64,000 nucleotides of DNA, taken from the NCBI RefSeq assembly GCF_000739775.1, contig NZ_BBJH01000040.1, positions 1 through 64,000 on the forward strand, in the 5' to 3' direction. The notes beneath the pieces are model-generated. The model made no database searches, was not told where the DNA came from, and saw only the letters and a program-made list of their open reading frames with translations. Below, piece by piece: positions 6,928 to 16,279 of the stretch (position 1 is the first letter of the stretch; each line of letters begins with the position of its first letter). The translations under genes were made by a program, and so were the position numbers. Source of the stretch: Paraburkholderia heleia NBRC 101817 (GTDB lineage: Bacteria; Pseudomonadota; Gammaproteobacteria; Burkholderiales; Burkholderiaceae).

Positions 6928-9816
6928 CTAGCTGCGCGCGAGTGTGGCGAGCACCGCTACGGGCATTGCGCCGAGGACCTCGCGCAGCGCGAGCGTGCCG
7001 CCTTCGCGCACCGTGTGCGCGGCGTCGCTGAGCCAGTCGTGCAGCGTGGCTTGCACACACCCTTTGGGCAGTTCGACCGTGGTCTCTTCCCATCGTTCGG
7101 GCGCGACGAGCGGGGTGGCGCCATCCAGCAACCCTGCTGCGAGACGGGTGCCGACCACGACGGCCCACGCATTGCCGTGATGGCGCGCGAACGCGATCAC
7201 ATGGGAGGCCTGTGGGCCGCTCACCGTGAGCGGCAGATACTCGCCTTCGCGCAGCAGTTCGGGCGCTCGCGAGCGCAGCGCGAGCAGGCGGTACGCCGTG
7301 GCCAGTTTCACGTGTGCGTTGCGCCAGTCCTTCAGTTTCGCGGCGGGCGCCTGATCGTCGAGCGCGGCCGCGCGGGCGGCGTAATCGACAGGCCGCCGGT
7401 TATCCGGATCGACGAGGCTGAAATCCCATAGTTCGGTGCCCTGATAAAGATCGGGCACGCCCGGCGAAGTGAGCCGCAGCACCGTTTGCAGCAGCGTATT
7501 GAGCGCGCCCGCAGGTGCCACGCGCGCGACGAATTCGGCCAGCGCCTGCAAAAAACCGTCACGCCGTTGCGGCGCGAGGATATCGAAGAGAAATGCCTGG
7601 CACTCCGATTCATAGGTCTCGTCGGGCGAGAGCCAGTTCGTGCGCAGCTTTGCTTCGCGCAACGCCTTGAGCAGCCACGTCGAGACGCGCTCCGCGAGCG
7701 CATGCACGCCCGCCTCGTCGCCCGGGTCGAGTTCGGGCGGCCAGCAGCCCACCAGCGTTTGATACAGCATCGCCTCGGCAGTGGGTCCTGGCGACCAGGC
7801 CGCGCCGGCCGTCCCGTCGTTGCGGCGATGCGTCTGGTTCAGCGTCGACCAGGCGCGCAGCGTGGCGCTCCAGTCGGGCGCAATCTCGCTCAGTACGGCG
7901 AGCCGTGCACGCACGTCCTCGCCGCGCTTGTGGTCGTGCGTGGCCGTGGCGAGCAGCCCATAAGGGCGGCGCTGGCGCAGCCGGTTCGACGCATGAAAGT
8001 CGTGGGGTGTGCGCGCGAAATCGTCGGGGTCCGCGCCCACTTCGTTACGCGAGAGCAGGCGTCCGTAGCGGTAGAGTGCGGTGTCTTCCGTGGCCTTTGC
8101 CGCGAGCGGCGCGGTGAGCTGCGAGAACAGCGCGAGCGCCGTGCGTTGTGCAATGAGCGAATGGCTGAGCGACGTATTCGCCGGGTTGCTGCCCGCACCT
8201 GCGTGCGCGCCCGCGTTCGCGCCGGCCGGCGCGGCGCGCGGAGACCTGGCGCCGCCGCTGCTGGCGCTGGCGCTACCGGGATTGTGCGCGGCCGGGTCGG
8301 GAGCACGGCCGCCTAGCCAGCCGTCGACATGATCGAGCGCCGCGAGGCTCGCGCGCGGCAGTGCTTGTCGCGCGGCTTCGAGCGCCACATCGAAATAGCG
8401 GTTGTCGAGCGCGCTGCGCAAGCCGTTCACCGGATAGATCCGATAAATCGGGAAGTACATGGCCAGATGCGCGGCCACGCGATGCACCGATGCATAGGTG
8501 GTATCGCGCGTAGCCGGGAGTTCGCGCGCGATGCGGTGCAGCGCGCGCGTCACATGGTCGAGTTCCGCGGGCAGATAGGCGGCCAGCATCTCGCGGCGCG
8601 CGTCGAGCGCGTAGGCCGCGAACGGCCGGTCGTCGCCGGCAATGGCGGCCCACGCTTCGGCGAGCGGCGCGGCGCCCGCGGGATCGTGCAGCAAGGCGCC
8701 CACGTCGTTCATGAAGTCGTAGCCGGTCGTGCCTTGCACGGGCCAGTCGTCGCGCAGCGTTTCGCCTTGCGCAAGGATCTTCTCGACCACAATGAAGGGC
8801 GGCGTGGCGCGCAGCGAAGCAAGCCGCTGCCGCAGACGTTCGCAGTACTCGCGCGGGTCCGCGAGCCCGTCGATATGGTCGATGCGCAGGCCGTCGATCA
8901 CGCCGTCGGCATAGAGGCGAAACACGAGCTTGTGCACGGCCTCGAACACGTCGTGACGTTCCACGCGCACGCCGGCGAGCGCGGTGATGTCGAAGAAGCG
9001 CCGCCAGTTGATCTCGTCGGTGGCGGTGCGCCACCACGCGAGCCGGAAGTGCTGGCGCTCCAGCAGGCGGTGCAGCCGCTCGCGCGGCACCGGGTCGCCG
9101 CTTGCATAGGATTCCAGAACGAAGTCGATGGGGTCCGTGCCGACCCGCTCGACGAACGCGCGCAGCGCGTCGCGCCCGGCGGCGGCGCGCGCCTGATCGT
9201 CGGGCTGGGTCGTGAGGCCCTGGAACGGCCCGGCGAGCGTGTTGAGATCGGCGCGGTTCGCGGACTGCAGCAGCGCCGCGTAATCGGTCGGGCAGATCGG
9301 GCACACGTGCGGCCCGTACTGCACGTAAAAGCGCGCGGCGGCCGGGTCGAACTTCAGCTCGATGCGGCCCGCGGCGAGTTCTTCGCCGTACTGTGCGCCG
9401 AGAAACGGCATCAGCACCTTGCCGCGCAGGGCGGGGTCGGGCGAGTGCCAGTCCACGTCGAAGTGGCGCGCGTACGCGCTGTGGCGTCCCCATTCGAGGA
9501 TGTCCAGCCACCAGGCGTTGTGGCCGCCGCCCACGCCCATGTGATTCGGGACGAAGTCGGCGATGATGCCCATGCCGCGCTCATGCACTTTCGCGGCGAA
9601 GCGGCGCAGCGCGCCTTCGCCGCCCAGTTCCGCGCTCACCGTCCCATAGTCGACGGTGTCGTAGCCGTGCATCGAGCCGGGCTGCGCGGTCGTGACGGGG
9701 GAAAGATAGAGATGGCTCACGCCGAGCGCGGCGAAGTAGTCGAGCTGCGCGAGCGCATCGACAAATGTGAAGCCGTGGTGGAGCTGCAGGCGCAGCGTCG
9801 CGCGAGGGTGTGTCAT
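6928..9816 (-). CDS. treY: malto-oligosyltrehalose synthase TreY
   Basis: TreY converts the reducing-end maltose unit of a maltodextrin into a trehalosyl end by intramolecular transglycosylation, using a GH13 fold. The 962-residue protein has DGLRIDHIDGL with nucleophile Asp313, IVVEKIL with acid/base Glu345, and the TreY opening ATLRLQLHHGFTFVDALAQL. It is longer than many bacterial TreY proteins, partly because residues about 503-548 are a low-complexity Ala/Gly/Ser/Pro stretch that looks like an insertion. It is the last gene of the glucan operon, and its ATG overlaps the malQ stop by 4 bp (ATGA). TreZ, encoded two genes upstream, then cleaves trehalose off the product. Confidence 0.95.
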   Translation of the reverse strand: MTHPRATLRLQLHHGFTFVDALAQLDYFAALGVSHLYLSPVTTAQPGSMHGYDTVDYGTVSAELGGEGALRRFAAKVHERGMGIIADFVPNHMGVGGGHNAWWLDILEWGRHSAYARHFDVDWHSPDPALRGKVLMPFLGAQYGEELAAGRIELKFDPAAARFYVQYGPHVCPICPTDYAALLQSANRADLNTLAGPFQGLTTQPDDQARAAAGRDALRAFVERVGTDPIDFVLESYASGDPVPRERLHRLLERQHFRLAWWRTATDEINWRRFFDITALAGVRVERHDVFEAVHKLVFRLYADGVIDGLRIDHIDGLADPREYCERLRQRLASLRATPPFIVVEKILAQGETLRDDWPVQGTTGYDFMNDVGALLHDPAGAAPLAEAWAAIAGDDRPFAAYALDARREMLAAYLPAELDHVTRALHRIARELPATRDTTYASVHRVAAHLAMYFPIYRIYPVNGLRSALDNRYFDVALEAARQALPRASLAALDHVDGWLGGRAPDPAAHNPGSASASSGGARSPRAAPAGANAGAHAGAGSNPANTSLSHSLIAQRTALALFSQLTAPLAAKATEDTALYRYGRLLSRNEVGADPDDFARTPHDFHASNRLRQRRPYGLLATATHDHKRGEDVRARLAVLSEIAPDWSATLRAWSTLNQTHRRNDGTAGAAWSPGPTAEAMLYQTLVGCWPPELDPGDEAGVHALAERVSTWLLKALREAKLRTNWLSPDETYESECQAFLFDILAPQRRDGFLQALAEFVARVAPAGALNTLLQTVLRLTSPGVPDLYQGTELWDFSLVDPDNRRPVDYAARAAALDDQAPAAKLKDWRNAHVKLATAYRLLALRSRAPELLREGEYLPLTVSGPQASHVIAFARHHGNAWAVVVGTRLAAGLLDGATPLVAPERWEETTVELPKGCVQATLHDWLSDAAHTVREGGTLALREVLGAMPVAVLATLARS

Positions 9817-12056
9817 GGCGTCGGCTTCTTTTCGGGCGCACCTGGCGCCGGGCTGGCGGTTGAGTGGGCGCCGCTCGCGCCGCTATCGGCGCTCGGGCCG
9901 GACGGCGCGCGCGCGACGGCTTCGCGTGCGCGTACGACGGCTTCGACGCGCGCGGCGACGGCCGGATCGGCGAACAGCGTCTCGACGGGCAGCGGCAGGC
10001 GGCGGCGCCAGTTCGGATGCTCGTCGATCGAGCCGGGCAGATTCGGCTGGTCTGACAAGGCGAGCAGATCTTCGAGCGGGCAGGTGACGAGCGGGCTGCG
10101 CGTTGCCGCGACATAGGCGAGCGCGGCGTTCACGGGTGGATCGCCGGTGGGCGGCGGATCGGTGTCGCGCGGCGCGAGCCCGCTGTGCTGCAGCGCATGC
10201 CAGAGCGCGACGCGATCTGTTGCGCGCCGCGCGTGGTCGAGCGCGACGGGGTCGCGCCCGTCGGCGCGCGGGAGCGTCTGGCCGATGCGGCTGCGCCAGT
10301 CGATGTCCGCGCCGCTCCACCAGCCCGCGACGGTCGGCAGATCGTGCGTGGTGGTCGTCGCGACGCCATGCGGGTCCCAGCGCGCGGGCGCGAGAAAGCC
10401 CTTGCCGTCGTGCTCGAACCACAGCACGCGTATGCCATACAGGCCATGCGCGGCGAGCCGCTCGCGCAGCCCCGGCGGCACGGTGCCGAGGTCTTCGCCA
10501 ATCACGATTGCGCGATGCCGCCACGATTCGAGCGCAATGAGCCGGACGAGATCGTCGAACGGATAGCGCAGATACGCGCCATGGCGCGCGCTTTCGCCTT
10601 CGGGCACGAGCCAGAGCCGGCGCAGCCCGAGAATATGGTCGATGCGCACGCCGCCCGCATGGGCGAAGGCGGCGCGCAGCATGTCGATGAACGCGCGGAA
10701 GCCGTTGTTGTGCATGGCGCGCGGCGAGAACGTCGTGAGCCCCCAGCTTTGCCCGGCCTGGTTGAAGATGTCGGGCGGCGCGCCGACCGAAACGCGCTGC
10801 AGCATGTCCTGCGGCAGCGACCACGCGTGCGAGCCGGCGCCGTCGCAGCCCACGGCGAGATCGGCGACGAGGCCGATCGCCATGCCGGCCTCGCGCGCGC
10901 TGCGCTGCGCGCCCGAGAGCCCTTGCGCCGCGAGCCATTGCAGGAAGCAGTGAAACTCGACTTCGCGCCGGTGCTCCTGCGCGAACGTCGCCACCTCGGC
11001 GCTGCGCGGGTCGCGCAGCGGTTCGGGCCAGTCGCGCCAGTGGCGCTCGCCGCCGGGGCCATGCAGCATGGCTTCCTGCAGCGCTTCGAAACGCGCGTGG
11101 TCTTCGAGCGCTTCGCCGCCCTGTGCGCAGAACGCGGCGAAGGCGGCGGCACGCGGCGAGCCGCTCACGCGCTCTTCGGCGTCGAAGCGCTCGTACAGCG
11201 CGCGCAGCACCTTCAGCTTGAGCGGCAACGCACGCTGCCAGTCCACGAGCGGCGCGGCCTCGAGTTCGCGCCAGGCGTCGAGCGCATTCGCGGCCACGCT
11301 CGCGTCGTGCGCGGCCCTGGCGCCGAATTCCGCGGCGGGATCGATATGCGCGACATTGACCCACAGGCGCGACGAAGGCGAATAGGGGCTGAAGTGGCCC
11401 GGCTCGGCGCTGAACATCGCATGGGTCGGGCTCACCGCGAGCGCCTGCGCGCCGCGCCGTGCGCTTTCGCTCGCCAGCGCGGCGAGCGCGGTGTAGTCGC
11501 CGATGCCGCCGCCGCCATTGCGCCGGAGTCCATACAATTGTGCGGCGAGGCCCCACAGCGGCGGCACCGTCCCGCTGTCACCGTGACGTGCGCGCCAGGC
11601 GTCGGCGACGGTATGGCAGTGCGGTGGCGCGACCGCGATCGTCAGGCGATGGTCGTTGACGGTGAGCGTGTGGTAGCCCGGCTCCGCGAGCGGCGCGAGC
11701 AACGCGCTCTCGCCGCGCGGCGAGGTGAAGCGGCCCTCGATATGCTCGCCGCTTTCGAGGTCGATACGATAGTGGCTGCCCGCGCGTACCGCCGAAGGCG
11801 GCAGCTCGATCGCGTTGTCGTATTCGGCGGTGATGAGCGGCGGCAGTCGCCGCGTCGACTGTTCGGCGTTGAGCGCGGAGGTGCTCTGGCGGATTTGCGT
11901 GGCATTGGCGCAAGGCAGGCCCGCGCATTCCAGCAGGGCGGCGAGCGTGCTGTCGGGCACGCGCTGCACGGCGCCGTGCGCGTCGGTCCATTCGACCTCG
12001 AAGCCCGCGCGGGCGGCCAGGGTCGCGAGCGTTTCGCTGCGGCGCGCGGTGCTCAT
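9813..12056 (-). CDS. malQ: 4-alpha-glucanotransferase MalQ
   Basis: MalQ (amylomaltase, GH77) transfers glucan chains between maltodextrins. The open frame extends much further upstream inside treZ, but ATG 12056 overlaps the treZ stop by 4 bp and yields the normal-length 747-residue protein starting STARRSETLATLAARAGF. An N-terminal beta-rich domain occupies about residues 60-150, then the barrel with GGVRIDHILGLRRLWLVPEG (nucleophile Asp), IVIGEDLGTVP (acid/base Glu) and TTTHDLPTVAGWWSG (third acid). Within this operon it probably re-lengthens short maltodextrins left by GlgX and TreY/TreZ so that they can be used again. Translational coupling with treZ and treY is implied by the overlaps. 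Confidence 0.95.
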   Translation of the reverse strand: MSTARRSETLATLAARAGFEVEWTDAHGAVQRVPDSTLAALLECAGLPCANATQIRQSTSALNAEQSTRRLPPLITAEYDNAIELPPSAVRAGSHYRIDLESGEHIEGRFTSPRGESALLAPLAEPGYHTLTVNDHRLTIAVAPPHCHTVADAWRARHGDSGTVPPLWGLAAQLYGLRRNGGGGIGDYTALAALASESARRGAQALAVSPTHAMFSAEPGHFSPYSPSSRLWVNVAHIDPAAEFGARAAHDASVAANALDAWRELEAAPLVDWQRALPLKLKVLRALYERFDAEERVSGSPRAAAFAAFCAQGGEALEDHARFEALQEAMLHGPGGERHWRDWPEPLRDPRSAEVATFAQEHRREVEFHCFLQWLAAQGLSGAQRSAREAGMAIGLVADLAVGCDGAGSHAWSLPQDMLQRVSVGAPPDIFNQAGQSWGLTTFSPRAMHNNGFRAFIDMLRAAFAHAGGVRIDHILGLRRLWLVPEGESARHGAYLRYPFDDLVRLIALESWRHRAIVIGEDLGTVPPGLRERLAAHGLYGIRVLWFEHDGKGFLAPARWDPHGVATTTTHDLPTVAGWWSGADIDWRSRIGQTLPRADGRDPVALDHARRATDRVALWHALQHSGLAPRDTDPPPTGDPPVNAALAYVAATRSPLVTCPLEDLLALSDQPNLPGSIDEHPNWRRRLPLPVETLFADPAVAARVEAVVRAREAVARAPSGPSADSGASGAHSTASPAPGAPEKKPTP

Positions 12057-13954
12057 GCGTTGGGCTCCTCGCGATGCACGACGCGCGCGTCGTGCCCGCT
12101 CGAATACTCGGGCACGTTGCCGGTGAGCCATGCAATGCACGCGCTCTCGGGCAGCACGCCATGGTCGGCCTGGTCGCGCGCACGCGGCGGCGTTTCGAAG
12201 ATCACCATGCCCTCGGGCCGCGGACTGAGCGGCACCCCGTCTCGGCCCAGGTTCAGCGCGATGGTGAGCGTTTCGCCATCGTCGAGGCGCCAGCGCGCGA
12301 CGAGCGCGGCGAGGCCGTTCGCGGCGTCGTCGGCGAGCACGCTCGCACCGAGCGCACGCGCATGGCGCAGGCGCGGCATGAGCAAATGCGCGCGCACGCA
12401 TAGCGCCGACTGATAGAAGTGCATCCATTCGAGCCGTTCGCCGTCGAGCGGCGCGTCGGTCAGCGGCGACGAATTCAGGAAGGTCTGCAGATCGTTCGGA
12501 TCGGGAATGCGCGCGCGGCTCGCTTCGTCGTTGAACGCGGCGAACGCCTTGAATTCGCGGCGGCGGCCTTCGCGCACCGCATCGGCGAGCTGACCCGTGA
12601 AGGCCGTGAAGAACTGGAACGGCTGTGTCGAGCCGTATTCCTCCTCCATGAAGAGCAGCGGAATTTGCGGCGAAAGCAGCAGCATCGCCGTGGCGGCGCG
12701 CAGGGCGTCGTCGTCGGCCAGCGCGCGCAGCCGGTCGCCGAACGCGCGGTTGCCGATCTGGTCGTGGTTCTGCAAGAACATCACGAACGCGGTGGGCGGC
12801 AGGTGCGCGCTCGGTTCGCCGCGCGGCTTGCCCGCATGTACGGGCGACGGGTCGCCCTGGTACACGAAGCCTTCGCCGAGCACGCGCGCGAGTTTGCCGG
12901 TGGGGGAATCCTTGAAGGCGCGATAGTAGCCTTCCGATTCGCCCGTCAGCAGCACGTGAAAGCAGTGATGCGCGTCGTCGTTCCATTGGGCGCTGAAGTG
13001 CGATTCGAGCAGCCTGGCCTCGTTGTGCTCGTTTTCGAGCACGAGGTGCACGTGCCGGCCGGGCTCGACCCGTGCCCTCACGTGGTCGGCCAGCTCGCGC
13101 AGCCAGTCGGTGTTGCCGATCGCGTGCGCAGCGTCGATGCGCAGACCGTCGAAGCGATATTCCGTGAGCCAGTAGAGCGCGTTGTCGCAGTAGAAGTCGC
13201 GCACTTCGAAACGGTCGAAGTCGAGTGCTTCGCCCCACGGCGTCTTCGCGTCCTGGCGGAAGAACGGCTTGGCGTAGAGGCCAAGCCAGTTCCCGTCGGG
13301 GCCGAAGTGGTTGTACACGACGTCGATGAACATCTGCAGCCCCAGCCCATGTGCCGTATCGACGAGCGTTTTCAGTTCGTCAGGACTGCCATAGGCCGCG
13401 TGCGGCGCGTAGGGCAGCACGACGTCGTAGCCCCAGCCGCGCTCGCCCGGATAGTCGTTGAGCGGCATGAGTTCGACCGCCGTCACGCCAAGCGCCGCGA
13501 GCGCGGGCAGACGTTTCATTACACCTTGATATCCGCCCAGCGCGCCCACGTGCAACTCGTAGATCACCGTCTCTTCCCAGGGGCGTCCTTGCCAGTGCGC
13601 ATGCTGCCAGGCGTACTCGCGCGGGTCGAGCACTTCGCTCGGCCCGTGCACGCCCTGCGGCTGGAAGCGCGATGCGGGGTCGGGTACACGTTGCCGGCCG
13701 TCGATGCAGTAGCGGTACAGCGTGCCTGGCCCGCACGGCGCCTGCGCCTCGAACCAGCCGTTGCCGCTCGGCGTCATGTCGAGCGGCGGCGCGTCTCTCA
13801 CGTTCTCGAATACGACCTGCGCCGATTGACACGACGGCGCCCAGAAGCGAAAGCGCGTATGCGGCTGTGCGTGCGCCGCGCCGATCAGTTGCGCGCCGAA
13901 CGGCAGGCAATGCATGTACCGGCGGGTGTGCGGATCGTGCGAAAGCGGGGACAT
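12053..13954 (-). CDS. treZ: malto-oligosyltrehalose trehalohydrolase TreZ
   Basis: TreZ hydrolyses the bond next to the terminal trehalosyl unit made by TreY and so releases free trehalose. The 633-residue protein has an N-terminal beta-sandwich (HTRFRFWAPSCQSAQVVFEN), then a GH13 barrel with FDGLRIDAAHAIGN (nucleophile Asp274), LVLENEHNE (acid/base Glu307) and LQNHDQIGNRAFGDR (third conserved region), all matching TreZ rather than GlgB. Its start is 27 bp after the glgX stop, with no promoter visible between, and its stop overlaps malQ by 4 bp. Confidence 0.95.
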   Translation of the reverse strand: MSPLSHDPHTRRYMHCLPFGAQLIGAAHAQPHTRFRFWAPSCQSAQVVFENVRDAPPLDMTPSGNGWFEAQAPCGPGTLYRYCIDGRQRVPDPASRFQPQGVHGPSEVLDPREYAWQHAHWQGRPWEETVIYELHVGALGGYQGVMKRLPALAALGVTAVELMPLNDYPGERGWGYDVVLPYAPHAAYGSPDELKTLVDTAHGLGLQMFIDVVYNHFGPDGNWLGLYAKPFFRQDAKTPWGEALDFDRFEVRDFYCDNALYWLTEYRFDGLRIDAAHAIGNTDWLRELADHVRARVEPGRHVHLVLENEHNEARLLESHFSAQWNDDAHHCFHVLLTGESEGYYRAFKDSPTGKLARVLGEGFVYQGDPSPVHAGKPRGEPSAHLPPTAFVMFLQNHDQIGNRAFGDRLRALADDDALRAATAMLLLSPQIPLLFMEEEYGSTQPFQFFTAFTGQLADAVREGRRREFKAFAAFNDEASRARIPDPNDLQTFLNSSPLTDAPLDGERLEWMHFYQSALCVRAHLLMPRLRHARALGASVLADDAANGLAALVARWRLDDGETLTIALNLGRDGVPLSPRPEGMVIFETPPRARDQADHGVLPESACIAWLTGNVPEYSSGHDARVVHREEPNA

Positions 13955-13981
13955 GGTGGATTCCTGATTTGCTTCCTTGAC

Positions 13982-16201
13982 TCATTCAGCAGCGGCTTCG
14001 TCCGGGCCCGCCGGGGCGCCCGTCCCGGACGCGCCGGGCGTGCGGCGCGGGTCCGGCGTCGGCGCATCGCCGCGCGCGCCCTCTGGCCGGTGCGTGTCGG
14101 CACGCGCCGGGCTGGCACGGAGCACGGCGAGCGCGCGCGCCGCCAGCTCGTACGTCGTGTCGGGCCGCGCGTAGGGCGCCGCGTCGGGCCGCGCGGTATC
14201 GAGCAGCACCTCCCATGCCATGCGTGGCGCCGGCGCGACGAACGTCACCGCGCCCTGCGAGGCGTTCAGCATCATCAACAATACTTCCATTTGGCCTTGG
14301 AGTCCCGCTCCCGCGCGCCGCATGGTGAACGCGCTCGCCTCCGGATCGTGCCAGGCCTCGGGCGAGAGCGGCTCGCCGCGTTCGTCGAACCAGTCGATAT
14401 CGTGCACGCCGGGCATCAGTTCGCGCTCGCCGAACAGAAAGCGCGTTTCGCGCAGCAGCGGATGGTCGCGGCGCAGCGCGATCACGCGTGCGGCGAAGCG
14501 CGTCATCGCCTTGCCCTGAGGCGTTTCGGCGAGCGCCCAGTCGAACCACGAAATGTCGTTGTCCTGGCAGTACGCGTTGTTGTTGCCGCGCTGCGTGCGG
14601 CAGGCCTCGTCGCCCGCGAGCAGCATGGGCGTGCCGAGCGCGATCAGGAGCGTGGCCATCATCGAGCGGGCGACGCGCGCGCGCGTGGCCAGGATGGCCG
14701 GGTCGTCGGTGGGGCCTTCCACGCCCCAGTTCGCGCTCCAGTTTTCGTTGTGGCCGTCGCGGTTCTCTTCGCCGTTCGCCTCGTTATGCTTGCGCTCGTA
14801 CGAAACGAGGTCGGCGAGCGTGAAGCCGTCGTGCGAGGTGATGAAATTGATCGACGCCCAAGGCCGGCGCCTGCGCTTGTCGAACAGGTCCGCGCTGCCG
14901 GTCAGGCGTGCCGCGAGGTCGGCGCGCTGGCCCGGTGCGCCGCGCCAGTAGCGCCGCACGCTGTCGCGAAAGCGATCGTTCCATTCGGAAAAGCCGGGCG
15001 GGTGGTTGCCTAGCTGATAGCCGCCCGGGCCCACGTCCCACGGCTCGGAAATCAGCTTGCATTGCGAAAGCACGGGGTCCTGGCGCAGCACGTCGAAGAA
15101 GCCGCCGTTCGGGTCGAAGCCCGCGGGCTCGCGCCCGAGCGTCACGCCAAGGTCGAAGCGGAAACCGTCGATGCCATATGACGTGGTCCAGTGGCGCAGC
15201 GAGTCGGCGACCATCTGCAGTACGCGCGGATGCGAAAGGTCGAGCGTGTTGCCGCAGCCCGTGTCGTTGATGAAGTGGCGCTCGTCGCCAGGCACGCAGC
15301 GGTAATAGCTGGCGTTGTCGAGGCCGCGCCACGAGACGGTGGGGCCCATTTCGCCGCCTTCGCAGGTGTGGTTGTAGACCACGTCGAGAAAGACTTCGAT
15401 ACCCGCCGCATGAAGCTGCCGCACGGCAATGCGCATTTCGTCGGTTTCGTAGCCCACGAGGTAGCCCGGCTCTGGCGCGAAGAACGCGGCAGCGTTGTAG
15501 CCCCAGTAGTTGCGCAGTCCTCGTTCGATCAGAAAGCGCTCGGAGAGAAACGCGTGGACCGGCAGGATCTCGATGGCAGTGACACCGAGCTTGTGCAGAT
15601 GCTCGATGAAACGCGGCGCGGCCAGCCCCGCGAAGGTGCCCCGTATGTGCGTGCGCAACTCGTGACGCTGCATCGAAAGCCCGCGCAGGTGCGCCTCGTA
15701 GATGACGGTGTCGCCCCACGGCGTATTGGGCCGCCGGTCGTGCGACCAGTCGAAGTTGTCGTTCACGACCACGCACTTGGGCATGGCCGGTGCGGAATCG
15801 CGCCGGTCGATCGAAAGGTCCACGCGGTTCGAATGCGCGCGATAGCCATAGAGCGTGTCCGACCAGCGGAACTGGCCGATGAGCTGCTTCGCGTAGGGGT
15901 CCAGCAGCAGCTTGTGCGAATTGAAGCGGTGCCCCAGATGCGGCTGATAGGGCCCATGTGCGCGCAGGCCATAGACGGTGCCGGGATGCGCGCCCGGCAG
16001 ATAGCCGTGCCACACCTCGTCGGTGCATTCGGGCAAGGTATAGCGAATGCGTTCCTTGCGCCCGGTGGGATCGAAGAGGCACAGCTCGATGCGCCATGCG
16101 TGGGCCGAGAATACGGCGAAGTTGGTGCCGAGGCCGTCCCACGTCGCCCCGAGCGGCCAGGGGGAGCCTGGCAGCAGGCGCTCAGGCGGACCGTTCGCCA
16201 T
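13982..16201 (-). CDS. glgX: glycogen debranching enzyme GlgX
   Basis: An isoamylase-type GH13 enzyme that hydrolyses alpha-1,6 branches of limit dextrins. The 739-residue protein starts with the CBM48-type domain (LGATWDGLGTNFAVFSAHAW). Its barrel carries YGIDGFRFDLGVTLGR (Asp350), LISEPWDVGPGGYQLG (Glu386) and NFITSHDGFTLADL. The insert GRDGHNENWSANWGVEG-type region typical of GlgX is present as ENRDGHNENWSANWGVEG. The last ~30 residues are Pro/Ala-rich and look disordered. The gene follows glgB after 78 bp and precedes treZ by 27 bp, so linear chains freed here can feed TreY and MalQ. Confidence 0.95.
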   Translation of the reverse strand: MANGPPERLLPGSPWPLGATWDGLGTNFAVFSAHAWRIELCLFDPTGRKERIRYTLPECTDEVWHGYLPGAHPGTVYGLRAHGPYQPHLGHRFNSHKLLLDPYAKQLIGQFRWSDTLYGYRAHSNRVDLSIDRRDSAPAMPKCVVVNDNFDWSHDRRPNTPWGDTVIYEAHLRGLSMQRHELRTHIRGTFAGLAAPRFIEHLHKLGVTAIEILPVHAFLSERFLIERGLRNYWGYNAAAFFAPEPGYLVGYETDEMRIAVRQLHAAGIEVFLDVVYNHTCEGGEMGPTVSWRGLDNASYYRCVPGDERHFINDTGCGNTLDLSHPRVLQMVADSLRHWTTSYGIDGFRFDLGVTLGREPAGFDPNGGFFDVLRQDPVLSQCKLISEPWDVGPGGYQLGNHPPGFSEWNDRFRDSVRRYWRGAPGQRADLAARLTGSADLFDKRRRRPWASINFITSHDGFTLADLVSYERKHNEANGEENRDGHNENWSANWGVEGPTDDPAILATRARVARSMMATLLIALGTPMLLAGDEACRTQRGNNNAYCQDNDISWFDWALAETPQGKAMTRFAARVIALRRDHPLLRETRFLFGERELMPGVHDIDWFDERGEPLSPEAWHDPEASAFTMRRAGAGLQGQMEVLLMMLNASQGAVTFVAPAPRMAWEVLLDTARPDAAPYARPDTTYELAARALAVLRASPARADTHRPEGARGDAPTPDPRRTPGASGTGAPAGPDEAAAE

Positions 16202-16279
16202 GACGATGCTCCATCTGTTGTTCTTCGTTTTGCATCGGGTTCCTGATCAAATCGCGCCGCTGCGCCACGCCGTGTCTCG

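Noticed and set aside
9813..13238. An 1141-codon frame suggesting a fused malQ
   Set aside because: The extra N-terminal part is out of frame over treZ. The start at 12056 overlaps the treZ stop and gives a normal MalQ.
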